Origin: Rhizobium sp. LC145
GTDB taxonomy: Bacteria > Pseudomonadota > Alphaproteobacteria > Rhizobiales > Rhizobiaceae
Reading direction: 5' to 3'
Length of the DNA stretch: 64,000 nucleotides
NCBI RefSeq assembly: GCF_001005825.1
Contig: NZ_LBHV01000004.1
Coordinates: 496,001 to 560,000 of the forward strand
Made by a program: the position numbers and the translations under genes. Every line of letters starts with the position of its first letter. Positions within the stretch are counted from its first letter, which is position 1. This document shows positions 29,074 to 37,869 of the stretch, in pieces. The notes beneath the pieces were generated by a model. It was not told the origin of the DNA and ran no database searches. It saw only the letters and a program-made list of their open reading frames with translations.

Positions 29074-29102
29074 AGGCCCAATCGCGGCGCGTGCAATTTT
29101 CC

Positions 29103-29128
29103 GGAACGACTCTACCCGCAGCATAGTT
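29103..29128 (+). promoter_or_regulatory. GSR-type promoter candidate for udgX
   Basis: GGAAC at 29103-29107, 17 bases, AGTT at 29125-29128, 25 bases before the udgX start. It is divergent from the gcd site 30 bases away. Confidence 0.45.
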
Positions 29129-29153
29129 TTGAACGATCACGGAGATTCGATCA

Positions 29154-29789
29154 ATGCTGACGTCGAATAAAGGACCGGCCTTCGAGACGCCCGGCGCGGA
29201 AGGCGGCACGCTTGTGGAGGTCCGGCGGGACGCGGAGGACTGCACCCGCTGCGACCTTTATCGCGACGCCACCCACATGGTCTTCGGCGAAGGACCGTCG
29301 AAGGCCGATATCGTGTTCGTGGGCGAGCAGCCGGGCGACAAGGAAGACTTGGCCGCCCGCCCCTTTGTCGGCCCGGCCGGAAAGCTCCTCGACAAATGCC
29401 TGGAGGAAGCCGGCATCGACCGCGACCGTTGCTACGTCACCAATGCCGTGAAGCATTTCAAGTTCACCCCGCGCGGCAAACGGCGCATCCACTCCAAGCC
29501 GAATGCGGGCGAGGTGCGGGCTTGTTCCTGGTGGCTTGCCGCCGAGCTGCGGCTCCTGAAACCATCGCTGGTCGTGTCTCTCGGAGCGACCGCCCTATAT
29601 TCCCTGCTCGGGCGGCAGGCCAAGGTCACCCGCGACCGCGGACAAATCCTCAGCACGCCGAGCGGTGTGCCGGTGCTTGTGACCATTCATCCCTCCGCCC
29701 TGCTCAGGAGCCGGGACCGGACGGATGCCGAGATGAACCGCGCCCGGTTCGTCGATGATCTGCGAAGGATCGGTGATTTTTTGAAATGA
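29154..29789 (+). CDS. udgX: UdgX-type uracil-DNA glycosylase
   Basis: 211-residue member of the family 4/UdgX uracil-DNA glycosylase group. The catalytic motif is GEQPGDKED (57-65) with FVGPAGKLLDK after it, and the second motif is IHPSALLR (178-185). The UdgX-specific R-loop is present as GKRRIHSKP (108-116), in which His113 corresponds to the residue that forms a covalent bond with the abasic sugar after uracil removal in characterised UdgX. CTRC at 30-33 and further Cys fit an iron-sulfur cluster. So it should trap uracil sites in DNA rather than turn over freely. It is followed after 21 bases by a glutathione transferase gene, likely co-transcribed. Confidence 0.88.
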   Translation: MLTSNKGPAFETPGAEGGTLVEVRRDAEDCTRCDLYRDATHMVFGEGPSKADIVFVGEQPGDKEDLAARPFVGPAGKLLDKCLEEAGIDRDRCYVTNAVKHFKFTPRGKRRIHSKPNAGEVRACSWWLAAELRLLKPSLVVSLGATALYSLLGRQAKVTRDRGQILSTPSGVPVLVTIHPSALLRSRDRTDAEMNRARFVDDLRRIGDFLK

Positions 29790-29810
29790 CAGAAGGACCG
29801 AGGATATCCC

Positions 29811-30536
29811 GTGGCATACGAACTCTATTACTGGGACGGCATTCAGGGCCGTGGAGAATTCGTGCGGCTAGCCCTTGAGGAAGCCGGGGCGCGCTATGTG
29901 GACGTTGCCCGGGGCAGCCGGGGAACCGCAGCGATGATGGACTACATTCATGGACGGCATGGCTTCGACATGCCCTTCGCCCCTCCGTTTCTGAAGGACG
30001 GCGATCTGGTGATCTCCCACGTCGCCAACATTCTCCACTATCTCGGGCCGAAGCTTGGCCTTCTGCCCGAAGATGAAAAAAGCCGCTGGTTCGCCCATGG
30101 CCTGCAGCTCACGATCACCGATTTCGTGGCCGAGGTGCACGACACCCATCACCCGCTGGGCTCGGACGACTATTACGAGGACCAGAAGGAAGCCGCCAAG
30201 GTGCGCGCGACGAATTTCCTGAAATACCGGCTGCCGAAGTTCATGGGCTATTTCAACCGCGTCGTCGGCGCCAATCCGACGCGGAGCGGCCATGCGGTCG
30301 GCGATCGGCTTACCCATGTCGATCTGTCGCTGTTCCAGCTTGCCGAGGGGCTCGCCTACGCTTTTCCACATGCGACCAGGAACCTCGACAGGGATTACCA
30401 TCACCTCGGCAAGCTGCGCGAGATGGTGAGAGACCGGCCGAACGTCGCGGCTTACCTGCGTTCGGACCGGCGCTTGAGCTTCAACGAATCCGGCATATTC
30501 CGGCACTATCCGGAACTCGACGATGGGTCGGCGTAA
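29811..30536 (+). CDS. Glutathione S-transferase family protein
   Basis: 241 residues. The N-terminal thioredoxin-like half starts ELYYWDGIQGRGEFVRLALE with the buried region PFLKDGDLVISHVANILHYL (cis-Pro and glutathione gamma-glutamyl-binding SHV), and the C-terminal half is helical (GDRLTHVDLSLFQLAEGLAY). It probably conjugates glutathione to electrophiles or reduces peroxides; the substrate is unknown. It is likely in one transcript with udgX and convergent with sodC. Confidence 0.83.
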   Translation: MAYELYYWDGIQGRGEFVRLALEEAGARYVDVARGSRGTAAMMDYIHGRHGFDMPFAPPFLKDGDLVISHVANILHYLGPKLGLLPEDEKSRWFAHGLQLTITDFVAEVHDTHHPLGSDDYYEDQKEAAKVRATNFLKYRLPKFMGYFNRVVGANPTRSGHAVGDRLTHVDLSLFQLAEGLAYAFPHATRNLDRDYHHLGKLREMVRDRPNVAAYLRSDRRLSFNESGIFRHYPELDDGSA

Positions 30537-30556
30537 GATGCTGCCGACGTCCGCAT

Positions 30557-31066
30557 CTATTCGATGACGGCGCAGGCAAGCCGGTTGCCGGCGTCACCCG
30601 AAGGCTGGCTGGAATAATCGTCCTGGCCGCCATGCACCATCAGCGCGCGGCCGGTGATGCCGTTGTCACCCCCGCCGAGCGTGACTGCGCTGTTGAAGAC
30701 CTGGGCGCGAAGCGTGCCGTCCGCTCCCACATACTGATTGGGCATGTCGCCCGCATGCGGCCCGTTCTCCGCCTCATAGCCATGCCGTGCGCCGGTCGGG
30801 TTGAAATGGCCGCCCGCCGATTCATGGCCGGTCGTATGATCGCAGGTTCCCGTCTCATGAACATGGAAGGCCACCCATTGACCAGCCGGAAGCCCGCTCA
30901 CCTCGATCTCGATCAGGACGCCGGTCTTCGTGCCGGTCAGCGTCGCCGTGCCGACGTCCTTGCCGTCGGCGCCGACGAATTTCGCCGTGGCCGTCGCCGG
31001 CTCCTGCGCGATTGCGGCGGCTGCCAAAAGGGTCGGGAAAAGGGCTGCTGCGAGGGTTCGTCTCAT
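30557..31066 (-). CDS. sodC: Periplasmic Cu-Zn superoxide dismutase
   Basis: 169 residues with a Sec signal peptide (MRRTLAAALFPTLLAAAAIA, cleavage before QE). It dismutates superoxide to peroxide and oxygen outside the cytoplasm. Metal ligands are visible in FHVHETGTCDHTTGHESAGG, HFNPTGARHG, and the C-terminal MVHGGQDDYSSQPSGDAGNR with LACAVIE supplying the disulfide Cys and active-site Arg region. It lies 47 bases downstream of the ECF sigma gene on the same strand and is probably in its operon. Its own upstream GGAAC near 31082 has no matching -10. Confidence 0.93.
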   Translation of the reverse strand: MRRTLAAALFPTLLAAAAIAQEPATATAKFVGADGKDVGTATLTGTKTGVLIEIEVSGLPAGQWVAFHVHETGTCDHTTGHESAGGHFNPTGARHGYEAENGPHAGDMPNQYVGADGTLRAQVFNSAVTLGGGDNGITGRALMVHGGQDDYSSQPSGDAGNRLACAVIE

Positions 31067-31113
31067 GCCTTGTGCTCCTCTATGGTTCCGACGAGCCGCG
31101 GCAGAATGCCCGC

Positions 31114-31620
31114 TCAGCTCGCTTCCTCCCCCAGTTCCTGAAGAATCTGATGCCGCGCCCGATTGAGGCGGCTCTTCACCGTTCCGACCGCGCAGTCGCA
31201 GATCTCGGCGGCGGTCTCGTAGCTCTCGCCCAGGATGGCCACCAACGTCAGCACCTCGCGGTAATGCGGAGGAAGTTTCTGCAGGGCCTCCTGCACTTCC
31301 TTGGCGCGCATGCTGACCTCCTGCGTCGCAGGTATGGGCGTATCGCCGGAAATATTGTCTTCGATACCCGGAGCCTCCCGGCCCAGCACCTTGGCGCGCG
31401 TATAGAAAGTGTTGCGCATGATGGTGAACAGCCAGGATTTCAGCCTGGTTCCAGGCTCGAACTTGTCGAGATTGGCGAGTGCCTTGGTTAGCGTTTCCTG
31501 CACCAGATCGTCCGCATCGGTCGGGTTGCGGCAGAACGTACGGGCGAAAGCGCGCAGAGCCGGTATCAGCTTTACTATGTCCGCACGTGCAGGCTCGCCA
31601 TTCAACTGTGATTCAGACAC
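31114..31620 (-). CDS. ECF-type RNA polymerase sigma factor, EcfG-like
   Basis: 168 residues with only sigma regions 2 and 4. Region 2 (about 20-85) contains NPTDADDLVQETLTKALANL and GTRLKSWLFTIMRNTFYTRA; region 4 (about 105-160) contains LQKLPPHYREVLTLVAILGE and VGTVKSRLNRARHQILQEL. The sequence type is that of the alphaproteobacterial sigma factors related to EcfG/RpoE2, which direct the general stress response from GGAAC promoters. It carries a full consensus site of that kind upstream, so it is probably autoregulated or controlled by another EcfG. No phyR or classical nepR lies beside it, unlike the core EcfG locus. sodC follows in the same operon. Confidence 0.88.
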   Translation of the reverse strand: MSESQLNGEPARADIVKLIPALRAFARTFCRNPTDADDLVQETLTKALANLDKFEPGTRLKSWLFTIMRNTFYTRAKVLGREAPGIEDNISGDTPIPATQEVSMRAKEVQEALQKLPPHYREVLTLVAILGESYETAAEICDCAVGTVKSRLNRARHQILQELGEEAS

Positions 31621-31666
31621 CGTTGCCTACCTCTTCGAAGTCTCGATGGCGGGAATGACGGTGGCA

Positions 31667-31692
31667 AACGCACGCCACGTATATTTGGTTCC
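31667..31692 (-). promoter_or_regulatory. GSR-type promoter for the ECF sigma-sodC operon
   Basis: On the minus strand: GGAAC at 31692-31688, 17 bases, CGTT at 31670-31667. The -10 lies 46 bases before the sigma factor start. Full match to the EcfG pattern. Confidence 0.7.
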
Positions 31693-31724
31693 CGGAACAT
31701 GAACGGGCTGTTCATCTTCGTGAC

Positions 31725-31750
31725 GGAACAAACTTCGCCCTGCCCCTGTT
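31725..31750 (+). promoter_or_regulatory. GSR-type promoter for ku-ligD
   Basis: GGAAC at 31725-31729, 17 bases, TGTT at 31747-31750, 44 bases before the ku start. It is back to back with the sigma factor promoter. Confidence 0.6.
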
Positions 31751-31794
31751 GATAGTTTTTTCCGGCTGTTTCGGCTTTTCATGGAGTACCGATC

Positions 31795-32655
31795 ATGGCA
31801 CCGCGCGCGAACTGGAAAGGCTATCTGAAGGTCGGCGAGCTGAGCTGCCCGGTGGCCCTTTATACGGCTGCCTCGACCTCGGACAGGGTGAGCTTTCACA
31901 TCATCAACCGCGAGACCGGCAATCGGGTCCACCGCCAGATGGTCGATGCGGAAACCGGCCGGGAGATCGACAGCGAAGACATCGTGAAGGGTTTCGAGGT
32001 CGCAAGCGGCGAATACGTCATCCTGGAGCCGGAGGAAATCAAGGCCGCCGTCCCGGAAAGCGACAAGACGCTTTCGCTGGAAACCTTCATACCCTGCAAT
32101 GGCGTCGATACGCTCTATCTCGACCGGCCATATTATCTGGCCCCCGCCGATAAGCCTTCAGCGGAAATCTTCGAGCTGATCAGGAAGGGGCTCCAGGAGA
32201 AGGACGTGGCGGCGCTTGCCCGCACCGTACTCTTCCGCCGCCTGCGCACGCTTTTGATCCGGCCCTCGAACGAGGGGCTGATCGCCACCACGCTGAACTA
32301 CGACTACGAGGTGCGCTCGTCCAAGGAGGTCTTCTCCGACATCAAGGAATTCAAGATCGAGGGCGAGATGCTCGATCTCGCCAGGCACATCATCGACACC
32401 AAGAAGGGCGAATTCGATCCGACCGAGTTCGACGACCGTTATGAAGCGGCGCTTGCCGAACTCGTGAGAGCCAAGATCGAAGGCCGCAAGCCGCCGAAAA
32501 AGCCGAAGCGGGAAGAAAAGAAGGTCTCCAATCTTCTCGACGCGCTGCGCCAGAGCGCCCGCGGTTCGGCGCCATCCACCGGCAAGCCTCAAAGGAAAAC
32601 CGCGCACAAGACTGCGCCTCGTAAAACTGCCGCTCCCCAGAGAAAGGCTGGCTGA
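31795..32655 (+). CDS. ku: Non-homologous end joining protein Ku (copy 1)
   Basis: 286-residue bacterial Ku, a homodimer that threads onto DNA ends and recruits LigD. The core begins APRANWKGYLKVGELSCPVA and contains SFHIINRETGNRVHRQMVDA and CNGVDTLYLDRPYYLAPADK, as expected. The last 60 residues are a Lys/Arg/Ala/Pro-rich tail (KPPKKPKREEKKVSNLLDAL, then KTAHKTAPRKTAAPQRKAG), typical of the DNA-binding C-terminal extension of bacterial Ku. ligD starts two bases after its stop, so the pair is one transcript. A GSR-type promoter lies upstream. Confidence 0.94.
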   Translation: MAPRANWKGYLKVGELSCPVALYTAASTSDRVSFHIINRETGNRVHRQMVDAETGREIDSEDIVKGFEVASGEYVILEPEEIKAAVPESDKTLSLETFIPCNGVDTLYLDRPYYLAPADKPSAEIFELIRKGLQEKDVAALARTVLFRRLRTLLIRPSNEGLIATTLNYDYEVRSSKEVFSDIKEFKIEGEMLDLARHIIDTKKGEFDPTEFDDRYEAALAELVRAKIEGRKPPKKPKREEKKVSNLLDALRQSARGSAPSTGKPQRKTAHKTAPRKTAAPQRKAG

Positions 32656-32657
32656 AC

Positions 32658-35204
32658 ATGGCGCTCGAAACCTACAACCAGAAGCGTAACTTCAAGGCCA
32701 CGCCCGAGCCTGCCGGAAAGGCCTCGCGAACCCGAAAAGCGAAGAAGACCGGCAATAGCTTCGTGATCCAGAAACACGCGGCGACAAGGCTGCACTACGA
32801 TTTCCGGCTTGAAATGGATGGCGTGCTGAAAAGCTGGGCAGTTACCCGCGGCCCGAGCCTCGTGCCGGGTGAAAAGCGGCTGGCGGTGCATGTGGAGGAT
32901 CACCCCCTCGATTACGGCGGCTTCGAAGGCACGATCCCGCAAGGCAATTACGGCGCGGGCGCCGTGCTGCTGTGGGACCGCGGCACATGGGAGCCGATCG
33001 GCGATCCGCACAAGGGCTACAAAAAAGGCCACATGGAATTCGAGCTGAAAGGCGAGAAGCTGGAGGGCCGCTGGCACCTCGTGCGCATGGCCAATCGAGA
33101 AACGGAGAAGCGCGAGAACTGGCTGCTCATCAAGGGCGAGGACGAATTCGCCCGCGCCGAAGGCGATCCCGATGTGCTGGAAGAGAAACCGCTTTCGGTG
33201 AAGACCGGCCGCGCGATCGAGGAACTGGAGGGCAGAAAGAACAAGAGCAATAGCCGAGGAAAGACGGCCAAGGCAAAAACCGCCGGCAGGGCCGAACCCG
33301 AGGCAGGCTCCGTCCCGGATATTTCCGGTCTCAAGGGAGCCAGGAAGGCTGACTTTCCGGATTTCCTCGAGCCGCAGCTTGCGACACTGGTAAAGACCGC
33401 CCCGTCCGGCAAGCGCTGGGTCCACGAAATCAAGCTCGACGGTTACCGTCTTCAAGCGCGCATAGAAGATGGCAAGGTGAAGCTTCTGACCCGGACGGGT
33501 CTCGACTGGACCGAGAGGTTCGGCAAGGAAATCGTCGCGGAATTCCGCAAGCTCAAGGTGGAAACCGGGATCATCGATGGTGAAGTGGCGGTCGAAAACG
33601 GCACGGGTGCCACGGATTTCTCGCTGCTGCAGCAGGAACTCAGCGCCGGCCGCAGCGATCGCTTCACCTTCTACGCTTTCGATCTGCTTTACCTGGACGG
33701 CTACGATCTCACCGGCGCACCGCTCCTGAGCCGCAAGGAGGCCTTGCAGGCCCTGCTGGCGGAAGCCGGCCAAAGGCTGCGCTACAGCGAGCACTTCGAG
33801 GATGAGGGAGGCCTGGTGTTGAAACATGCCTGCCGTCTGAGCCTCGAGGGCATCGTTTCGAAGATCGCCAACGCGCCCTATCGTCCCGGTCGCGGCAGGG
33901 ACTGGCAGAAGTCCAAGTGCTCCGCGCGCCAGGAATTCGTCATCGCCGGCTACGTTCCCTCCTCCGTCTCCGACAAGGCGATCGGTTCGCTGGTGATGGG
34001 CTATTACGAAAAGGGCAAGCTGCTCCATGCCGGCCGCGTCGGCACCGGCTATACCAATGCGGTCGCCCGATCGCTCTTGAAGACGCTCAACGAATACCGG
34101 ATCGACAAGAGCGCGTTTGACGAAAAGCTCGCGGCGGTGGAAAAGAAGGATGTTGTCTTCCTGAAGCCCGAGCTGGTGGCCGAAGTCGAATTCCGCGGCT
34201 GGACGGCCGATGCGCATATTCGCCACGCCGCGTTCCGGGGTCTCAGGGAAGACAAGAATCCGAAGGACATTGTCCGGGAGGGCGGACCGGTGAATGCAGC
34301 CGAAGAACCGAAGACGCCGGCCCGCACGGTCAACCTGACCCATCCCGACCGCCTCTACTGGCCGGATGCGGGCGTCACCAAGGCCGGGCTGGCCGATTAT
34401 TACACCCAGGTCTGGCGGCTGATGGCGCCTTTCGTCGTGAACCGGCCGCTCGCGCTCGTGCGCGGTCCCGACGGCATCACCAAACAGCTCTTCTTTCAGA
34501 AGCACGTCTGGAAGGGCATGACGAAACACGTGGTCCCGGCGCCCGACCCGACCGATCCGGACGAGATAGATATCGCCATCCGCGATCTCGATGGGCTGCT
34601 CGGCCTGGTGCAGGGAGCCGCCCTCGAAATCCACCCCTGGGGCTCGACGCTCGACCATTGGGAAAAGCCGGACATGGTCAATATCGATCTCGACCCCGGC
34701 GAAGGCGTCACCTGGGACAGGATCATCGAAGCTGCCTTCGAGGTGCGCGAGCGCTTCGAGGCGATCGGATTGACGGGCTTCGTCAAGACCTCCGGCGGCA
34801 AGGGCCTGCATGTCGTGGCGCCGGTAAAGCCCAAGGCGGAATGGCCGGATGTGAAGACGGCCATGAAGGCACTTGCCGACGGCATGGCCGGCGACAGCCC
34901 CGACCTCTACGTCTCGACCATCACGAAATCCAAACGCAAGGGCAAGATCCTGGTGGATTACCTGCGCAACGGCCGCGGCGCCACGGCGGTTGCGCCCTAC
35001 TCCACCCGCGCGCGCGCCGGCGCTCCGGTTTCCATGCCGATCGCCTGGGAGGAACTGACCGGCGCGATAGGTCCGGCCTACTTCACCGTCAACAATGCCC
35101 TTCCCCGGCTTGCACAGATGGCCGCCGATCCATGGGCGGATTTTCGCCGGGCGGAGGCGGAGATCGCGGTCAGCGGAAAGACAAAGCGCGCCGGCAGGAA
35201 ATAG
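32658..35204 (+). CDS. ligD: ATP-dependent DNA ligase LigD (phosphoesterase-ligase-polymerase)
   Basis: 848-residue multi-domain end-joining enzyme. Domain order: 3'-phosphoesterase (about 35-195; KHAATRLHYDFRLEMDGVLK, HPLDYGGFEGTIPQGNYGAG), ATP-dependent ligase (about 235-540; active-site Lys259 in EIKLDGYRLQA, motif IDGEVAV, EGIVSKI), and primase-like polymerase (about 555-840; VNLTHPDRLYWPDAGVTKAG, catalytic D677-x-D679 in VNIDLDPGEG, KTSGGKGLHVV). This PE-Lig-Pol order is common in rhizobial LigD and differs from the Pol-PE-Lig order of mycobacteria. It trims, fills and seals broken ends held by Ku. It ends four bases before the convergent second ku gene. Confidence 0.95.
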   Translation: MALETYNQKRNFKATPEPAGKASRTRKAKKTGNSFVIQKHAATRLHYDFRLEMDGVLKSWAVTRGPSLVPGEKRLAVHVEDHPLDYGGFEGTIPQGNYGAGAVLLWDRGTWEPIGDPHKGYKKGHMEFELKGEKLEGRWHLVRMANRETEKRENWLLIKGEDEFARAEGDPDVLEEKPLSVKTGRAIEELEGRKNKSNSRGKTAKAKTAGRAEPEAGSVPDISGLKGARKADFPDFLEPQLATLVKTAPSGKRWVHEIKLDGYRLQARIEDGKVKLLTRTGLDWTERFGKEIVAEFRKLKVETGIIDGEVAVENGTGATDFSLLQQELSAGRSDRFTFYAFDLLYLDGYDLTGAPLLSRKEALQALLAEAGQRLRYSEHFEDEGGLVLKHACRLSLEGIVSKIANAPYRPGRGRDWQKSKCSARQEFVIAGYVPSSVSDKAIGSLVMGYYEKGKLLHAGRVGTGYTNAVARSLLKTLNEYRIDKSAFDEKLAAVEKKDVVFLKPELVAEVEFRGWTADAHIRHAAFRGLREDKNPKDIVREGGPVNAAEEPKTPARTVNLTHPDRLYWPDAGVTKAGLADYYTQVWRLMAPFVVNRPLALVRGPDGITKQLFFQKHVWKGMTKHVVPAPDPTDPDEIDIAIRDLDGLLGLVQGAALEIHPWGSTLDHWEKPDMVNIDLDPGEGVTWDRIIEAAFEVRERFEAIGLTGFVKTSGGKGLHVVAPVKPKAEWPDVKTAMKALADGMAGDSPDLYVSTITKSKRKGKILVDYLRNGRGATAVAPYSTRARAGAPVSMPIAWEELTGAIGPAYFTVNNALPRLAQMAADPWADFRRAEAEIAVSGKTKRAGRK

Positions 35205-36323
<1,119 letters not shown>

Positions 36324-36520
36324 GCGCCCATACCCATTTCTACCCTCGTGGACAGCGCCTGCAAGCCAGGTCGCCGGCCAGGTCGCTGGATGTGTTCCAT
36401 TTACTTTTTCGGGGAATTTCCGAAACTTATGATGTTGGTGTATGGAGGACTGGTGTAAAGTTCGATAAGCGGAGTAACTATCGGCATTGATGTGCCGGTT
36501 TGGACGCTTCAGAGGTCGGG

Positions 36521-36700
36521 ATGACGAAAAAGATCGCTCCAGTCTCGGAGACGGAATTGAAATTGGGTCGTCGAGTGAGCCGCGAGGTTTCCGTACTCCT
36601 GATGGAGATACAGAAGGAACCGGTCCCCGATCGCCTGTTGCAGCTTGCCCTCGAGCTGCAGAAAGCCCTCAACGACAAGCTGGCTGAGCGGCCCGACTGA
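36521..36700 (+). CDS. NepR-like small protein (possible anti-sigma factor)
   Basis: 59 residues. The middle reads LGRRVSREVSVLLMEIQKEP, then VPDRLLQLALELQKAL, which has the layout of the NepR family: a helix, an E-PVPDR hinge (here residues 33-38) and a second helix. NepR proteins bind and hold EcfG until phosphorylated PhyR removes them. No phyR is adjacent, but an EcfG-like sigma gene lies 5 kb away and GSR promoters surround it. ATG 36521 is chosen because it starts the conserved part; an in-frame ATG at 36500 is possible. The match is by eye and short, so the anti-sigma role is a hypothesis. Confidence 0.55.
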   Translation: MTKKIAPVSETELKLGRRVSREVSVLLMEIQKEPVPDRLLQLALELQKALNDKLAERPD

Positions 36701-36725
36701 GCGAGCCTCGCTCCACCTCCAGTTC

Positions 36726-37058
36726 CTAATCGAGCTGGGTCGAGATGATATTGTCCACCTTCACCTTGCCAGCGACAATCCCTCGCGGACCTTCCGGACT
36801 GAACCTGCCGCTGTCGTCTTCTATCACCGTGTAGAGCTTTTCATTGCGGAAGGTGCTCGCCATCTCGGTCGAATTGCCTTCGGCGGGAGAAGCATCGATA
36901 TCGGTGAAATCGAGTTCCGCCTGGCTGGCGACGAGCCGCGCATCGCCGGGCGTTCTCGCCCGTACCACGACCTCTCCCTGCGAGGGGGAATTCTGCCAAT
37001 TCGGATCGTCCGCGGCAGCGATCGGCACGAGCCGATAGACCTTCAAAACTTCCTGCAT
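36726..37058 (-). CDS. Conserved hypothetical protein, 110 residues
   Basis: 110 residues, no signal peptide and no membrane segment. It begins MQEVLKVYRLVPIAAADDPN and contains GEVVVRARTPGDARLVASQA and KLYTVIEDDSGRFSPEGPRG. The pattern of short beta strands suggests a small globular domain; I do not recognise a family with a known function. ATG 37058 is preceded by GGGAGAG, giving a ribosome site. It carries a full GSR-type promoter and is divergent from a cysteine hydrolase gene, so a stress role is likely. Confidence 0.7.
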   Translation of the reverse strand: MQEVLKVYRLVPIAAADDPNWQNSPSQGEVVVRARTPGDARLVASQAELDFTDIDASPAEGNSTEMASTFRNEKLYTVIEDDSGRFSPEGPRGIVAGKVKVDNIISTQLD

Positions 37059-37090
37059 CGGTATCTCTCCCGGAATTGCCTTGCGGGGCA

Positions 37091-37115
37091 AACGTTCGCC
37101 CCGCCCGCCGGTTCC
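37091..37115 (-). promoter_or_regulatory. GSR-type promoter for the 110-residue protein
   Basis: On the minus strand: GGAAC at 37115-37111, 16 bases, CGTT at 37094-37091, 32 bases before the start codon. Full consensus. Confidence 0.75.
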
Positions 37116-37130
37116 CCCGAGAACGTGTCG

Positions 37131-37155
37131 GGAACCTCGCAAGGCCGTGCCCGTT
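37131..37155 (+). promoter_or_regulatory. GSR-type promoter for the cysteine hydrolase gene
   Basis: GGAAC at 37131-37135, 16 bases, CGTT at 37152-37155, 39 bases before the start codon. Full consensus, divergent from the previous site. Confidence 0.75.
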
Positions 37156-37194
37156 TCTTCAGACCTCCTTTCAAACCGGTCGATCGGGATTTTC

Positions 37195-37779
37195 ATGGAA
37201 GACCCAAGGCACTGCCGCCATCTCTGTGTCGACATGCAGCGCATGTTCGCTGAGGATACGCCCTGGAACGTGCCGTGGATGCAGCGCGTACGCGAGCCGG
37301 TGGCGGCGATTTCGCAAGCCCACCCGAGCGAGACCATATTCACCCGTTTCGTACCCGTGCGCGAGCCGTCCGAAGCGCGCGGCACATGGCGGAACTACTA
37401 CCTGAAATGGCCGATGATGACCCGCGAGGTTCTGGGAGATGCGGTGGTCGACATTCTCCCCGAGCTTCGGGCGCTGGCGCCTCCCGCCGTGGTCCTCGAC
37501 AAGCCGATCTACTCGCCCTGGCTGGACGGCCGCCTGCATTCCTTCCTGCAACAGCACGAGGTGACGACGCTGGTGATATCCGGGGGCGAAACAGACGTCT
37601 GCGTGCTCGCGGCCGTGCTGGGTGCCGTCGACCTCGGCTATGCGATCATCCTCGTCCAGGACGCGATCTGCAGCGCATCGGATGAGACGCATGACGCCTC
37701 GCTCGAGCTTTACGCCAACCGCTTCTCGACGCAACTGCGCCTGTCAAGCGCAGCCGAGGTCATCGACTGGTGGCGCTAA
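37195..37779 (+). CDS. Cysteine hydrolase of the isochorismatase superfamily
   Basis: 194 residues with the isochorismatase-like fold. The N-terminal catalytic Asp is in HLCVDMQRMFAED, the Lys in VVLDKPIYSPWLDG, and the Cys in VISGGETDVCVLAAVLGAVD, so the Asp-Lys-Cys triad is complete. Such enzymes hydrolyse amides, isochorismate, nicotinamide or N-carbamoyl compounds; the substrate cannot be read from this sequence. The ATG at 37195 is chosen because the conserved domain starts there and the GSR -10 lies 39 bases before it. Frames opening earlier would begin upstream of the predicted transcript start. Confidence 0.82.
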   Translation: MEDPRHCRHLCVDMQRMFAEDTPWNVPWMQRVREPVAAISQAHPSETIFTRFVPVREPSEARGTWRNYYLKWPMMTREVLGDAVVDILPELRALAPPAVVLDKPIYSPWLDGRLHSFLQQHEVTTLVISGGETDVCVLAAVLGAVDLGYAIILVQDAICSASDETHDASLELYANRFSTQLRLSSAAEVIDWWR

Positions 37780-37798
37780 GCGGCTGGATATCCTTGGC

Positions 37799-37823
37799 GG
37801 AACCTTTGGCGCGGCCACCGGTT
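37799..37823 (+). promoter_or_regulatory. GSR-type promoter for the BON gene at 37870
   Basis: GGAAC at 37799-37803, 16 bases, GGTT at 37820-37823, 46 bases before the start codon. Confidence 0.6.
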
Positions 37824-37869
37824 GTCTTTGGAAAGGGAAAGTCCCCAGAAGACAAGGAGGTGTCCCTCG

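Noticed and set aside
31078..31095. GGAAC just before sodC
   Set aside because: No NGTT at 16-17 bases; sodC is better explained as part of the sigma factor operon.
32589..34811. Long frame antisense to ligD
   Set aside because: LigD has all three domains with catalytic residues on the plus strand; the antisense translation has no domain.
36440..36470. Possible GSR promoter for the NepR-like gene (GGAAT, 15 bases, TGTT)
   Set aside because: Mismatch in the -35 and wrong spacing; too weak to call.
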